Assembly (NCBI RefSeq): GCF_005049235.1
Contig: NZ_SUMD01000010.1
Coordinates: 1 to 64,000, forward strand
Direction: 5' to 3'
Source of the DNA: Rhodococcus oryzae
GTDB taxonomy: Bacteria > Actinomycetota > Actinomycetes > Mycobacteriales > Mycobacteriaceae
Length of the DNA stretch: 64,000 nt
The notes under the pieces are model-generated. The model was not told the origin of the DNA, searched no databases, and saw nothing but the letters and a program-made list of their open reading frames with translations. A program made the translations under genes and the position numbers. Positions within the stretch are counted from its first letter, which is position 1, and every line of letters begins with the position of its first letter. This document shows, one piece after another, positions 52,255 through 60,638 of the stretch.

Positions 52255-52556
52255 GACTTGCTCCTCAGGGTGTGTGCGTCGGCGACCAGTTGGTCGAGTT
52301 CGTCGGTCCAGAACTTGTCGATCTCGGCCTGCAACTTGAGCAGCCCACTCGGCAGGACTCGGTAGATCCGCTGTCGGCCGACCTTTTCGGCCTCAACCAG
52401 CCCGGCGTCGGCCAACACCAGGAGGTGCTGGGAGATCGCCGACCGGGTCACCGGAAACTCGGCAGCGACCTCACTGACGGTCCTCGGTTGCCCCGCCAGC
52501 AACTGCAGGATGCGTCGCCGGTTCGGCTCGGCAGCGGCAGTCAACGGGTCAGTCAC
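52251..52556 (-). CDS. ArsR-family transcriptional repressor
   Basis: 101 residues from GTG 52556. Winged helix: ANRRRILQLL-like EPNRRRILQLLAGQ, recognition helix TRSAISQHLLVLADAGLV, and the wing GRQRIYRV. It has none of the metal-binding Cys motifs of ArsR/SmtB, which fits the AHSA1-linked subfamily. An inverted repeat CGTTAG-N6-CTAACG just upstream is the likely autoregulatory operator. Confidence 0.9.
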   Translation of the reverse strand: MTDPLTAAAEPNRRRILQLLAGQPRTVSEVAAEFPVTRSAISQHLLVLADAGLVEAEKVGRQRIYRVLPSGLLKLQAEIDKFWTDELDQLVADAHTLRSKS

Positions 52557-52564
52557 AAGAAATA

Positions 52565-52582
52565 CGTTAGCAGCGACTAACG
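52565..52582. promoter_or_regulatory. operator-like inverted repeat before arsR
   Basis: CGTTAG-CAGCGA-CTAACG, 9 bases upstream of the ArsR GTG, overlaps the expected transcription start. Confidence 0.6.
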
Positions 52583-52651
52583 CATCTGTCGATGCTGTCA
52601 CTGGCGCAGTGAGCGAGGTACCCACTCGCCGCAAAGCTGGTGCACATACGC

Positions 52652-52712
52652 GTCGGGACCGACCAGTGATGGCCGGCCCCGACGATCGAGCGAAGGCGGG
52701 AATCGAATCCCG
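52652..52712 (-). repeat. degenerate copy of the tRNA-Cys 3' end and its terminator
   Basis: Aligns over its whole length with 56843-56903, with about 51 of 62 aligned columns identical and two single-base gaps. It contains the shared blocks GGCCGGCCCCGAC, TCGAGCGA and CGGGAATCGAA (T-arm). A one-base insertion disrupts the T-arm and no 5' part of a tRNA is present, so it is a remnant. The hairpin part still pairs on the minus strand using G-U pairs and probably terminates the emb gene. Confidence 0.75.
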
Positions 52713-52718
52713 GCCGCG

Positions 52719-55700
52719 TCACCAGGCGATGTTGATCGGCCCCGGAGTCCACGTGCCCGAGCGCGGCACCGTCGCGGTGTCGAGTTGTGCCGGTACGGAA
52801 TTCGCGTCGCGGCGGGTGTACTTCTCCAGGCTGCCCCAGTCCTGGCTCCAGTCGTCCTTCAGGTAGGTCGGCAGGGTGCGGCCGGTGGCGGTCAGGTCGA
52901 TCCACCCCAGGGGGCCGCCGCCGAAGTGGTCCTGCCACAGGCTCGTCATCGCCGCACCGGGGCGGTCCCCGAGGATGCGGTACTCCGGGATCTCGGCGAC
53001 GCCGAGGCGATGGTTGAACGGCTGCTGGCACGGGAACTGCAGCGCCACTTCCCAGTCGATCATCGTGGGTGTGGTCGACCCGAGCAGGGCGTCGAGGGTC
53101 TGGGTCTGTGGGACCCGCGGCGGCGTGACGGCGACCCACTGATCGGGGTCGGTGTCGCTGTCGTCGACGACGATCCGGACGGCATTCGCCTCGGCCGGGA
53201 ATTGGTCGAGCGGCACCCTGAGGTTGCGCCACGAGGGGGCCGGGCCGATGTCGATGGGCAGCGCACTGCCCAACTGCTGGACGGTCCCGTCCGCCCCGCG
53301 CACTCCGTAGTCGAGTTCGACGCGGGCACCCGGGGTCTCGATCCCGTCCGAGTTCACCGAGTACACCCGGCCCGCGACGGACATCGAGACGAGGTCGCCG
53401 CCGGTGGGCAGGGCGTACCAGTCCGAGGTCAGCGACGCCGGGCCCTTCGCCCCGTAGCTGCCGAGGACCGGCGTCCGGGCCGGGTCCAGACCGAAGGGCA
53501 GCGCGACGGAGCTGCCGTTGATGCCGGAGGCGCCCTGTCCGCCGGCGGTGCCTGCCGCGTTGCTGGACTTGGCGTCCTCGTTGTCGAGGGAGGTGGCCAT
53601 GCCCTCGGAGGCGGCCTTCTCGTCGGAGGTCAGGTCGCCGGCCACCCCGTTCGGGGTGAATCCGGCGCTCTGCGCTGCGAGCGCGTTCGCCGGTGTGGTG
53701 GTGAGCGGTTGCAGCATGGAGGCGTTGGTGTCGGTCTCGACCAGTACGTCCTCGGCCAGGCCGCAAGCGTGTCCGGCGAGGGCACCGAAGTTGGATTTTG
53801 CGACAGAGAAGGACGGGTACTGGGCGATCGCGCCCTTGGTCATCGAGAGCACGAAGAACACGACCAACGCCCCGGCCGCGACCGTCAGCGGGGGAATCGA
53901 CCAGAGTCGGCCCGGCCGGTCGGCCGGATCCTCGTGGGGTTCCCGGAGGAAGCACCAGGCGGCGACGAGCAGCATCACCACCGTGGCGGCGAGCAGGATG
54001 GTGCCCGCGCCGACCCCGGCGATCATCACCGGCTTGTCCCAGAAAGGGACGCCCCAGGCCGAGATGTACCACCAGCTGTTGCTGCTGGTGAAGGCGAGCG
54101 CGAGGACGAACAGCACCGCGGCCGCGAACAGTGCCCGGTTGCGGCGCGACCGGAGCACCAGCGGGCCGACGGCGACGGCGGTCAGCACGGCGAGCGAACC
54201 GGCCAGGCCGGCGTAGATCCCGAAATGGTGCGTCCACTTCGTTGGCGTGAACATCATCAGCACCATCGCGGCGATCGTGATGCCGATGATCCGGCGGGAC
54301 GGGCCCGCCGCGGTTCCCGGGATCCGCCCGCCGCGGCGCAGCATCACCACCAGGCTCGCGACGATCGAGAGCACCATCACGAACACCCCGAACCGTCGGG
54401 CCAGGGACCCGTCGGCGTTGATCATGAACAGCCAGTCGTACCGCTTGTACTCCTCGAACCACGCGTTCGTCGGCGGGATCGCGTGCACGCGTTGCATCTC
54501 GAGGGCACCGGTGAGGGTCTGGTCCGCGAACATGGCGACCAGGATGACCAGGCCCGCCGCGATGATCGGTCCGAGAACGGCGAGGTAGCCGACGGCCTTG
54601 GCGCGCGCGGCGACGATCGCCAGCACCGGCCTGGCGCCTGCGATCAGCGCGCCGAAGCAGATGATCCCGGATGGCCCGACGGTCACCGTGAGCGCGCCGA
54701 CCAGCACTGCGACGGCGGCGGGGAGCAGGCGCCTTGTCGCGATGGCACGCTCGACCGAGCACCACGTCAGCAGCACACCGGCGGCGACGATCGGCTCGGG
54801 CCGCAGGCCGTTGTTGTAGGGCAGCCAGAACGCGAGGAACACCAGACCGCCGGTCCACAACGCCACCCGGTTGTTACGGACCGCGGCGCCGAGTCGCGGG
54901 GCCACCTCGCGGCTGATCACCAGCCAGCACACGATCCCCGCGACCAGTGCGGGGAGCCGGACCCACGGGCTGGCCGTGGACACCGTCGTCAGCAGCGCGA
55001 GCAGGTCGTAGTACGGGGTGCCGAACGGCGTCTCCGGGACGCCGAACCAGCGGAAGTAGTTCGCCATGTAGCCCGACTCGAGCGACGTCCTGGCCATCGT
55101 GAACTGGTAACCGTCGTCGGAGGTGGTGGCGCCGATGAAGTGCCACAGCAGCAGCGTTCCGATCACCACCGCGTCGATCGGACGGAACCTCCACCAGCGC
55201 GCGGGCAGGAACCGCCGGGCCCGGCGACCGTCGAGGCCGTCGATGCGGTGCAGCCCGACGAGGGCGACGGCGGTCGCGAGCGCCGCGACGATCATCGCGA
55301 CGAGCTTGATCGCCGAGGGCGTCGACGTGAACCGTGTATCGAGGTCCGCGCGCACGGCCAGGCCCTCCGGAACGGCGCCCCGGAGGTCGCTGAACACCCC
55401 CACCATCTGCGGCCGGAAGTCGCCCGCGAGGGTGATCGGGTCGTCACCCGCGAGCGTGGCGGTGGTCCGCTCCGCGTTCGAGGTGACGGTGACCGAACGC
55501 CCGTCGAGTTCGTCGACCGGGATCGAGAGCAGGGTGTGGTCGCGCTGGACGATCTCGAACTGCGCGGGCCCGCCGTCGGCCCCGGCGGTGACCCGGGCGA
55601 CGACGCCGTAGCGGGCCGCGTCCGCCGCCCCGACCGGGGCGGTCGAGACCACGACTCCCCCGGTGTCGGACAGCTGCGCCGCCGCGGCGGCGGGGATGGT

Positions 55701-55976
55701 CGCGTCGAATTCGAGGGGTGCGTACGACACCAGCGGAGCGTCGACGCCGGCGATCGAGTCCGCCTGCGGCCAGGACAGACTCGCGCTCTCCTGCTGCACC
55801 GGGAGGATCGGTACCGAGAGTGCGGCCAGGATCGCGAGAACGGACGACACCACGGCAAGGAGGCGAACCCGACCGGCCTCCACTCGGGCCACCCCTGCTG
55901 GGTCCGGTCGGCTGGGCTGCGGTCGTTCGTCTACGGCGCTAACGGTCACGCCGACCGATGCTAGACGGCCGTCCAT
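52719..55976 (-). CDS. arabinosyltransferase, EmbA/B/C family
   Basis: About 1085 residues from ATG 55976 (GTG 55949 is the alternative). GT-C membrane enzyme using decaprenyl-phosphoarabinose to build cell-envelope arabinan. After an N-terminal helix and periplasmic domain, the catalytic Asp-Asp is in TTSDDGYQFTMAR. The HAGYM-like SGYMANYFRWFG, GLRPEPIVAAG and TPTKWTHHFGIYAGLAGSL motifs follow. About a dozen membrane helices precede a soluble carbohydrate-binding C-terminal domain (GGPLGWIDL, SYLKDDW-like TYLKDDW). It resembles EmbC/EmbB throughout. It stands alone here, not beside aftA, glfT or other emb genes. Confidence 0.93.
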   Translation of the reverse strand: MDGRLASVGVTVSAVDERPQPSRPDPAGVARVEAGRVRLLAVVSSVLAILAALSVPILPVQQESASLSWPQADSIAGVDAPLVSYAPLEFDATIPAAAAAQLSDTGGVVVSTAPVGAADAARYGVVARVTAGADGGPAQFEIVQRDHTLLSIPVDELDGRSVTVTSNAERTTATLAGDDPITLAGDFRPQMVGVFSDLRGAVPEGLAVRADLDTRFTSTPSAIKLVAMIVAALATAVALVGLHRIDGLDGRRARRFLPARWWRFRPIDAVVIGTLLLWHFIGATTSDDGYQFTMARTSLESGYMANYFRWFGVPETPFGTPYYDLLALLTTVSTASPWVRLPALVAGIVCWLVISREVAPRLGAAVRNNRVALWTGGLVFLAFWLPYNNGLRPEPIVAAGVLLTWCSVERAIATRRLLPAAVAVLVGALTVTVGPSGIICFGALIAGARPVLAIVAARAKAVGYLAVLGPIIAAGLVILVAMFADQTLTGALEMQRVHAIPPTNAWFEEYKRYDWLFMINADGSLARRFGVFVMVLSIVASLVVMLRRGGRIPGTAAGPSRRIIGITIAAMVLMMFTPTKWTHHFGIYAGLAGSLAVLTAVAVGPLVLRSRRNRALFAAAVLFVLALAFTSSNSWWYISAWGVPFWDKPVMIAGVGAGTILLAATVVMLLVAAWCFLREPHEDPADRPGRLWSIPPLTVAAGALVVFFVLSMTKGAIAQYPSFSVAKSNFGALAGHACGLAEDVLVETDTNASMLQPLTTTPANALAAQSAGFTPNGVAGDLTSDEKAASEGMATSLDNEDAKSSNAAGTAGGQGASGINGSSVALPFGLDPARTPVLGSYGAKGPASLTSDWYALPTGGDLVSMSVAGRVYSVNSDGIETPGARVELDYGVRGADGTVQQLGSALPIDIGPAPSWRNLRVPLDQFPAEANAVRIVVDDSDTDPDQWVAVTPPRVPQTQTLDALLGSTTPTMIDWEVALQFPCQQPFNHRLGVAEIPEYRILGDRPGAAMTSLWQDHFGGGPLGWIDLTATGRTLPTYLKDDWSQDWGSLEKYTRRDANSVPAQLDTATVPRSGTWTPGPINIAW

Positions 55977-56028
55977 CCGAAACGTTCCAAATGGTCTCTT
56001 CCGTCCAGAGGATCCAGGTGGCCAGTTG

Positions 56029-56796
56029 CTACGGGCGCGTCGCCGCCGCCTCGCGCACTTCAGGATCGGGATCGGCAGCCAAGCGGGCCAGCAGTCCGCG
56101 GACCTCGCTGCCACGGTAACTGCGCAGTGCCAACGCGAGTGCGTAACGGACCTCGGGGTTGGCATGGTCGAGCAGGGGCACGATATCGGCGACATCGCCA
56201 CGACTACGACGGGCCAAGCCGCAGAGAGCGTCGATCAGCTCGTCATCATCGTCCGCGTTACGTAGTTGGTCCAGTAGTTGAGGCTTCGTGAGCTCCGGGG
56301 GTTCGATGGGGAACCGGCGGCGAAGGTCGGCGGCCTTGAATTCTCCACGTCCCAGGCATGCCGGACAGGCGCAGGGCGGACGACCGTGTGCGTCCGGGTG
56401 ATACCGCCACCCCGTCACCTGCCGTACGTGCCGAACCCGATGCAGCTCGGCGGGGGCGATCGAACGAGGTACGACGATCTGGTATCCGCGCGCGTCCTCG
56501 GCGTGGAGAATCATCGAAACAGCCTCGGCGGCAGTCATTTCTATGCTGGCGTCTGAGTAGTGTCCGACAAGAACAGGTTCGTCGTCGGGTATCCGGAAAT
56601 GCACCGCGACGATCAGTCGCTGCCCGCCGCGGCGCAGCTCGCGCAACCATTGATGCGACAGCACATAGGACGGCAGCACCGGCATACAGAACACTCCGCG
56701 CCCCGAGCCACGCGCGGGGATGATGCCCGAACGGCGGATTCGCCGAGCGTTCTTCTCGGGCGTCAGGTGAACTAGTAGGGCCACGGAACAAACCAT
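56029..56796 (-). CDS. uncharacterised protein with CxCxxC motif and C-terminal HEAT repeats
   Basis: 255 residues. The N-terminal domain (1-130) opens VHLTPEKNARRIRRSGI (His10). This resembles the start of ADP-ribosyltransferase-fold proteins such as KptA/DarT relatives, but downstream catalytic residues are not securely identified. Cys142-x-Cys144-x2-Cys147 may bind zinc. Residues about 172-250 form HEAT/PBS-lyase-type repeats (NPEVRYALALALRSY, DPEVREAAA). It lies between tRNA-Cys and emb on the minus strand, inside the repeat-bracketed segment. Function not assigned. Confidence 0.7.
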   Translation of the reverse strand: MVCSVALLVHLTPEKNARRIRRSGIIPARGSGRGVFCMPVLPSYVLSHQWLRELRRGGQRLIVAVHFRIPDDEPVLVGHYSDASIEMTAAEAVSMILHAEDARGYQIVVPRSIAPAELHRVRHVRQVTGWRYHPDAHGRPPCACPACLGRGEFKAADLRRRFPIEPPELTKPQLLDQLRNADDDDELIDALCGLARRSRGDVADIVPLLDHANPEVRYALALALRSYRGSEVRGLLARLAADPDPEVREAAATRP

Positions 56797-56842
56797 AGCG
56801 ATCCCGTACCGGTAGAAGAACCACGTCGCGCACGCAAGACGA

Positions 56843-56874
56843 GTCGGGGCCGGCCCCTGCTGGCCGGCCCCGAC
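56843..56874 (-). terminator. terminator after tRNA-Cys
   Basis: GTCGGGGCCGGCC and GGCCGGCCCCGAC form a perfect 13-bp stem just 3' of tRNA-Cys on the minus strand. Confidence 0.75.
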
Positions 56875-56879
56875 ATTCG

Positions 56880-56950
56880 AGCGAGTGACGGGAATCGAAC
56901 CCGTGTTAACGGCTTTGCAGGCCGGTGCCTAACCACTCAGCCACACCCGC
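56880..56950 (-). tRNA. tRNA-Cys (anticodon GCA)
   Basis: Minus-strand cloverleaf: acceptor GCGGGTG/CACTCGC (one G-U pair), anticodon loop CTGCAAA (anticodon GCA), T-arm ACGGG-TTCGATT-CCCGT, and discriminator U as usual for tRNA-Cys. CCA is not encoded. 71 bases. Confidence 0.95.
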
Positions 56951-57011
56951 ATCGATAGGACACTCTGCCGACACGGGGACGATCCGACCAGGGTTCGGCT
57001 CAGCGTGATTC

Positions 57012-58208
57012 TTAGTCCGCCAGGCTCGGGCGTCGCAGCGCCGAGAGCGCGCTGAACCCCGCGGCCAGAAGCGCGAAGGCGACCGAGCAGACCGCGAACG
57101 CGGTGCCGCCGAGCGTGGTCAGGCCCAGCGCGGTGGTGCCCGCGCCCGTGCCGATGTAGAGCACCGAGTTGTTCCAGGACACCGCGGGCGCGCGGCGCTC
57201 CGCCATCACGGTGGTCAGGTACACCTGTGCGGTGCTGAAGAAGGCGGTGCCCGCGAAGAAGGCGGTCACGAAGCCCGCCAGGCACAGCTGCCAGGTGTCC
57301 GCGGTGGTAGCCACGCCGAGGGCCGCCGCGAGGACCAGTCCCCAGCCGACGCAGAGCAGCGGCTCACGCCGCCCGCGCGAGCGCCAGCGATCCACCAGCG
57401 GCCCGGCCACGAGCGAGCCGATCAGTGAGCCGAGACCCACCAGGGCGCCGACGAGGCCCAGCACGCCGGTCGCGAATCCGAACTTCGTCGCGAACAGCGC
57501 GCCGGCGTAGGCGTAGGTCCCCAGCCGCGCGGCCTGGACGAAGAAGTTGCCCGCCATGATCAACCGGAACACCCCGCCCCGCCACAGCGCGAACGACGAC
57601 CGCAGCGCCGCCAACGCACCCCTGTCGTGGATCCTGATGGCGCGCGCCGATTCCCGCAGCCGCAACGCGATCAGCGTGCCCGCCACCATCAGGCCGGCCG
57701 CGACGGCGGCGAAGGCCAGCCGCCAGCTCGACCCGGCCGCGACGAACGTCGCCAGCGGCACCCCGACGATCTGACCGCCCGCATACGCCGCGGCGCCCCG
57801 CGCGATCGCCCGGCCCCGCTCCAGCGGCACCGCGGTCTCCGCCAGGTACGCCCACATCGCGGGCCCGATGAGCGCCCCGCCCACGCCTCCGATCGCCCTG
57901 GCCGCGAGCAGCCAGCCGAGATTCGGGGCCAGCGCACACAGCGTCTCCCCCGCCGCGAACACCCCCAGCCCGGAGAGGATCACCCGCCTGCGCGGCAGGT
58001 GCTCGGTGAGCGCCCCGAGCAGCGGGCTCGCGATCGCGTACGACACCCCGAACGTGGTGACCACCCAGGCCGTCTCGGCGACGGTGGTGCCGAAATCCGC
58101 CGACATGGTCGGCAACAGTGGGGATGCCAGGAAGAGTTCGGCCCCCATCAGGAAGAACACCAAGTGGATCAGCAGGTGCTGGCGCCAGGGTGTGTGTGGC
58201 TGCGTCAA
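57012..58208 (-). CDS. MFS transporter, drug-efflux-like
   Basis: 398 residues, twelve predicted helices. The loop 2-3 motif is LGALTEHLPRRRVIL. The helix 5 region GRAIARGAAAYAGGQIVGVPL resembles motif C of DHA1 proton antiporters. TTG 58208 is the likely start, with GGAGAG six bases upstream; no nearer ATG or GTG fits. It is divergent from the SDR at 58323. Substrate unknown. Confidence 0.88.
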   Translation of the reverse strand: MTQPHTPWRQHLLIHLVFFLMGAELFLASPLLPTMSADFGTTVAETAWVVTTFGVSYAIASPLLGALTEHLPRRRVILSGLGVFAAGETLCALAPNLGWLLAARAIGGVGGALIGPAMWAYLAETAVPLERGRAIARGAAAYAGGQIVGVPLATFVAAGSSWRLAFAAVAAGLMVAGTLIALRLRESARAIRIHDRGALAALRSSFALWRGGVFRLIMAGNFFVQAARLGTYAYAGALFATKFGFATGVLGLVGALVGLGSLIGSLVAGPLVDRWRSRGRREPLLCVGWGLVLAAALGVATTADTWQLCLAGFVTAFFAGTAFFSTAQVYLTTVMAERRAPAVSWNNSVLYIGTGAGTTALGLTTLGGTAFAVCSVAFALLAAGFSALSALRRPSLAD

Positions 58209-58322
58209 GACTCTCTCCTTCGCCGCCGACGCTACCGCGACGGGTCGGCCGCCCCCGCGTTCGACTCCCGCTGACAGGGAACCGGAGGTGCCCGCCCGCG
58301 CCAGGGCTCTTACGGTGCGGTC

Positions 58323-59147
58323 ATGACTGCATTCGACTTGCGGGACCTGGCGGGCACCACCGCGGTCGTCACCGGGGCGGCCTCCGGCATCGGCGCGGCG
58401 ATCGCCCGCCGGGCAGCCGGGCTCGGAATGCGCGTGGTACTGGCCGACTTCGACGGCGCCCGGCTCGACGAAGTCGCGCGCGAGATCGCCGCCACCGGAG
58501 CCGAGACACTCGCCGTGCGCTGCGACGTGACCGACCCCGATGACCTCGAACGCCTGGCCGCGACGACCGTCGATCGGTTCGGGTCGGTGCGCCTGCTGGT
58601 CAACAACGCGGGCATCGACAGCACCGGGCGGCTGTGGGAGCTCGACCCGGAGCGATTCGACCGCGTCCTCGCCGTCAACGTCACCGGCGTCTTCCACGGG
58701 GTCCGCGCCTTCGTCCCGCGGATGCTCGCGGCCGGCGGGCCCGCACACATCGTCAACACCGCCTCGATCGGGGCCGTCACCACCGTGCCCACCCAGGCCG
58801 CGTACTGCGCCAGCAAGCACGCGACGCTGGCGATGACGGAGTGCCTGGCAATCGAACTCGCGGCCGAGCGCGCGCCGATCACGGTCGCGGCCCTCCTGCC
58901 CGGTCCGGTGCACACCGCGATCTACGAGTCCGCCGGGTCGGACGGTTCGGCGGGCGCCGCCACCCGGGACCGGATGGAGGCCTTCCTGCGCGAGAACGGG
59001 GTGACCCCAGAGCAGGCCGCGGACACGATGTTCGAGGGGCTGGCCGCGGGACGGTTCTGGATCTACACCCATCCCGAACGCGCCGACGATCTGTTGCGAC
59101 TGCGGGCCGACCGCCTGACGGGCCACCTGGCGCCGACCGCGCCCTGA
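58323..59147 (+). CDS. short-chain dehydrogenase/reductase
   Basis: 274 residues. TGAASGIG, ADFD (NAD preference), LVNNAG, catalytic TASIG and YCASKHA. It is close in layout to the SDR at 30683-31522, including the C-terminal EQAADTMFEGLAAGRFWIYTHP extension, so the two are paralogues. It is followed 39 bases later by a MarR gene. Confidence 0.9.
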   Translation: MTAFDLRDLAGTTAVVTGAASGIGAAIARRAAGLGMRVVLADFDGARLDEVAREIAATGAETLAVRCDVTDPDDLERLAATTVDRFGSVRLLVNNAGIDSTGRLWELDPERFDRVLAVNVTGVFHGVRAFVPRMLAAGGPAHIVNTASIGAVTTVPTQAAYCASKHATLAMTECLAIELAAERAPITVAALLPGPVHTAIYESAGSDGSAGAATRDRMEAFLRENGVTPEQAADTMFEGLAAGRFWIYTHPERADDLLRLRADRLTGHLAPTAP

Positions 59148-59150
59148 GAT

Positions 59151-59160
59151 ACCTGCAGGT
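59151..59160. promoter_or_regulatory. palindrome ACCTGCAGGT before marR
   Basis: A 10-bp perfect palindrome in the 39-bp gap between the SDR and MarR genes; a weak operator candidate. Confidence 0.3.
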
Positions 59161-59186
59161 GGCGATCGGCATGGGATGATGGCGGA

Positions 59187-59720
59187 ATGCCGCCTTCGTC
59201 ACCTTTGCCACTCGATCCGATCGAGGAGGCCCATCGCCAGTGGGAGGAGCACGGCTGGGGCGATGTCGCGGATGGGATGGCCGCGGTCACCTCGCTGATG
59301 CGCGCGCAGCAGATCATGATGGCCCGGGTCGAAGAGGTGCTCAAGCCGACCGGTCTCACCTTCTCGCGGTACGAACTGCTGACGCTGTTGACCTTCACCC
59401 GGACCGGCGCCCTGCCGATGGCGAAGGCCAGCGCCCGCCTCCAGGTGCACCCGACCAGCGTCACGAACGCCGTCGATCGGCTCGAATCCGCGAAACTCGT
59501 TCGCAGAGTTCCGCATCCGAGCGACCGTCGCGCTACTCTGATCGAAATCACCCAGGCCGGCCGCGATTTGGCTCTCACGGCCACCGAGCAGCTCAACACC
59601 CAGGTCTTCGCTCAACCCGGATTGTCCGCCGATAAGCTCGACACCCTCGTGCGGATTCTCGCGGAGCTCCGCCGTAGCGCGGGCGACTTCGACACCGGGG
59701 ACGCACCCACCAAGTGGTGA
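59187..59720 (+). CDS. MarR-family transcriptional regulator
   Basis: 177 residues. Winged helix with LPMAKASARLQVHPTSVTNAVDRLE and the wing SDRRATLIEITQAG, best seen as HPSDRRATLIEIT. The N-terminal 30 residues (WEEHGWGDVADGMA) are an added dimerisation arm. It probably regulates the SDR/MFS pair or the following gene. The next gene starts 27 bases downstream. Confidence 0.9.
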   Translation: MPPSSPLPLDPIEEAHRQWEEHGWGDVADGMAAVTSLMRAQQIMMARVEEVLKPTGLTFSRYELLTLLTFTRTGALPMAKASARLQVHPTSVTNAVDRLESAKLVRRVPHPSDRRATLIEITQAGRDLALTATEQLNTQVFAQPGLSADKLDTLVRILAELRRSAGDFDTGDAPTKW

Positions 59721-59747
59721 GCTGATCAGCGAGCAAGGAGTGCGACG

Positions 59748-60626
59748 TTGGTGCTGGTTCTTGGCGTGTCGGCGGGCGCTAGTGGAGCGCGCGCGGTGCT
59801 GGCGCTCTCGGATCGACCGCATCACGAACCGGTGGCGCGCTGCGACGTTCGGCGTCGCCCCGGCACGACCATCGGCGAGCCGGTCATCTCCGCGATCCGC
59901 ACCCTGCGCGCCACCGCCGTAGAGCAGGCCGCGTTCATCGGCGCGACCGCGGTGACCCTGCGCACCGGCATCGATCCCGACGTGGTGGAGAGCGCCACCG
60001 CCGCGACCACCCGGCAGCACGTGCGGGTGGTGCCCGAAACCTCCGCCCAGTTGCGGTATCTCAGGTTCACCGGTCGACTGCCACGCCGCGGGTCGGTACT
60101 GATCTACGACGTGGGGAGCTCGGGACTGGCCGCCTGCGTGGCGGACACGGTGTCCGGTGAGGTGCTGGCCTCGCGCCGCAGCGCGGTGGTCGGCGGGGAC
60201 CAGTTCGACCGGCTGGTGCAGCAGCACCTGGCGGGCCGCGGGATCCGGCTCGAGCAGGCGGCGTGCCGCGATCTCAAGGAGCAGCTCGGGTTCGAGCGCA
60301 TCGTCACGGCCAAGGACCCGGAGACCGGCGCCTGCCAGGTCCTGACGAACAACGATCTGGCGGGACTGGCCGCGGACGCCGTCGCCCACTCGAGCACGGT
60401 GCTGCGCAGCATGATCCGTGAATCGGGCACCACCCCGCAGTCGATCGTGCTGCTCGGGGGCGGCGCACACACCCCGGCCCTCGGCTCACGCCTGGAGGCC
60501 CTGCTGCGGATCCCGGTGGTCATGCCGCCGGAACCGGCCTCGGTGGCGGGGCGAGGAGCGGTGCTCCTCGCCGCCGCCACCGGCATGCCGTCCTCGCGCC
60601 GAGGTACTGCGCTCAGCGACTGGTGA
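59748..60626 (+). CDS. Hsp70-like ASKHA-fold ATPase lacking a substrate-binding domain
   Basis: 292 residues. Phosphate-1 loop LGVSAGASGARAVLA, phosphate-2 loop IYDVGSSGLAACV and adenosine motif IVLLGGGAHTPALG mark the actin/Hsp70 nucleotide-binding fold. The N-terminal DLGTT motif is replaced by GVSAGAS, and no beta-sandwich substrate domain follows, so this is not a DnaK chaperone. AAGGAG precedes the TTG at 59748 by seven bases (GTG 59751 is an alternative). It is co-directional with marR. Function unknown. Confidence 0.8.
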   Translation: MVLVLGVSAGASGARAVLALSDRPHHEPVARCDVRRRPGTTIGEPVISAIRTLRATAVEQAAFIGATAVTLRTGIDPDVVESATAATTRQHVRVVPETSAQLRYLRFTGRLPRRGSVLIYDVGSSGLAACVADTVSGEVLASRRSAVVGGDQFDRLVQQHLAGRGIRLEQAACRDLKEQLGFERIVTAKDPETGACQVLTNNDLAGLAADAVAHSSTVLRSMIRESGTTPQSIVLLGGGAHTPALGSRLEALLRIPVVMPPEPASVAGRGAVLLAAATGMPSSRRGTALSDW

Positions 60627-60638
60627 AGCCGGGCATAC

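Noticed and set aside
52652-52712. Possible second functional tRNA-Cys
   Set aside because: Only the 3' quarter is present, the T-arm has an inserted base, and no anticodon or D arm exists upstream; emb coding sequence is there instead.
52785-55964. Open reading frame of more than 1000 codons on the plus strand opposite emb
   Set aside because: It mirrors the high-GC codon pattern of emb, is Arg/Gly/His-rich with no recognisable domain, and emb itself matches a known family along its length.
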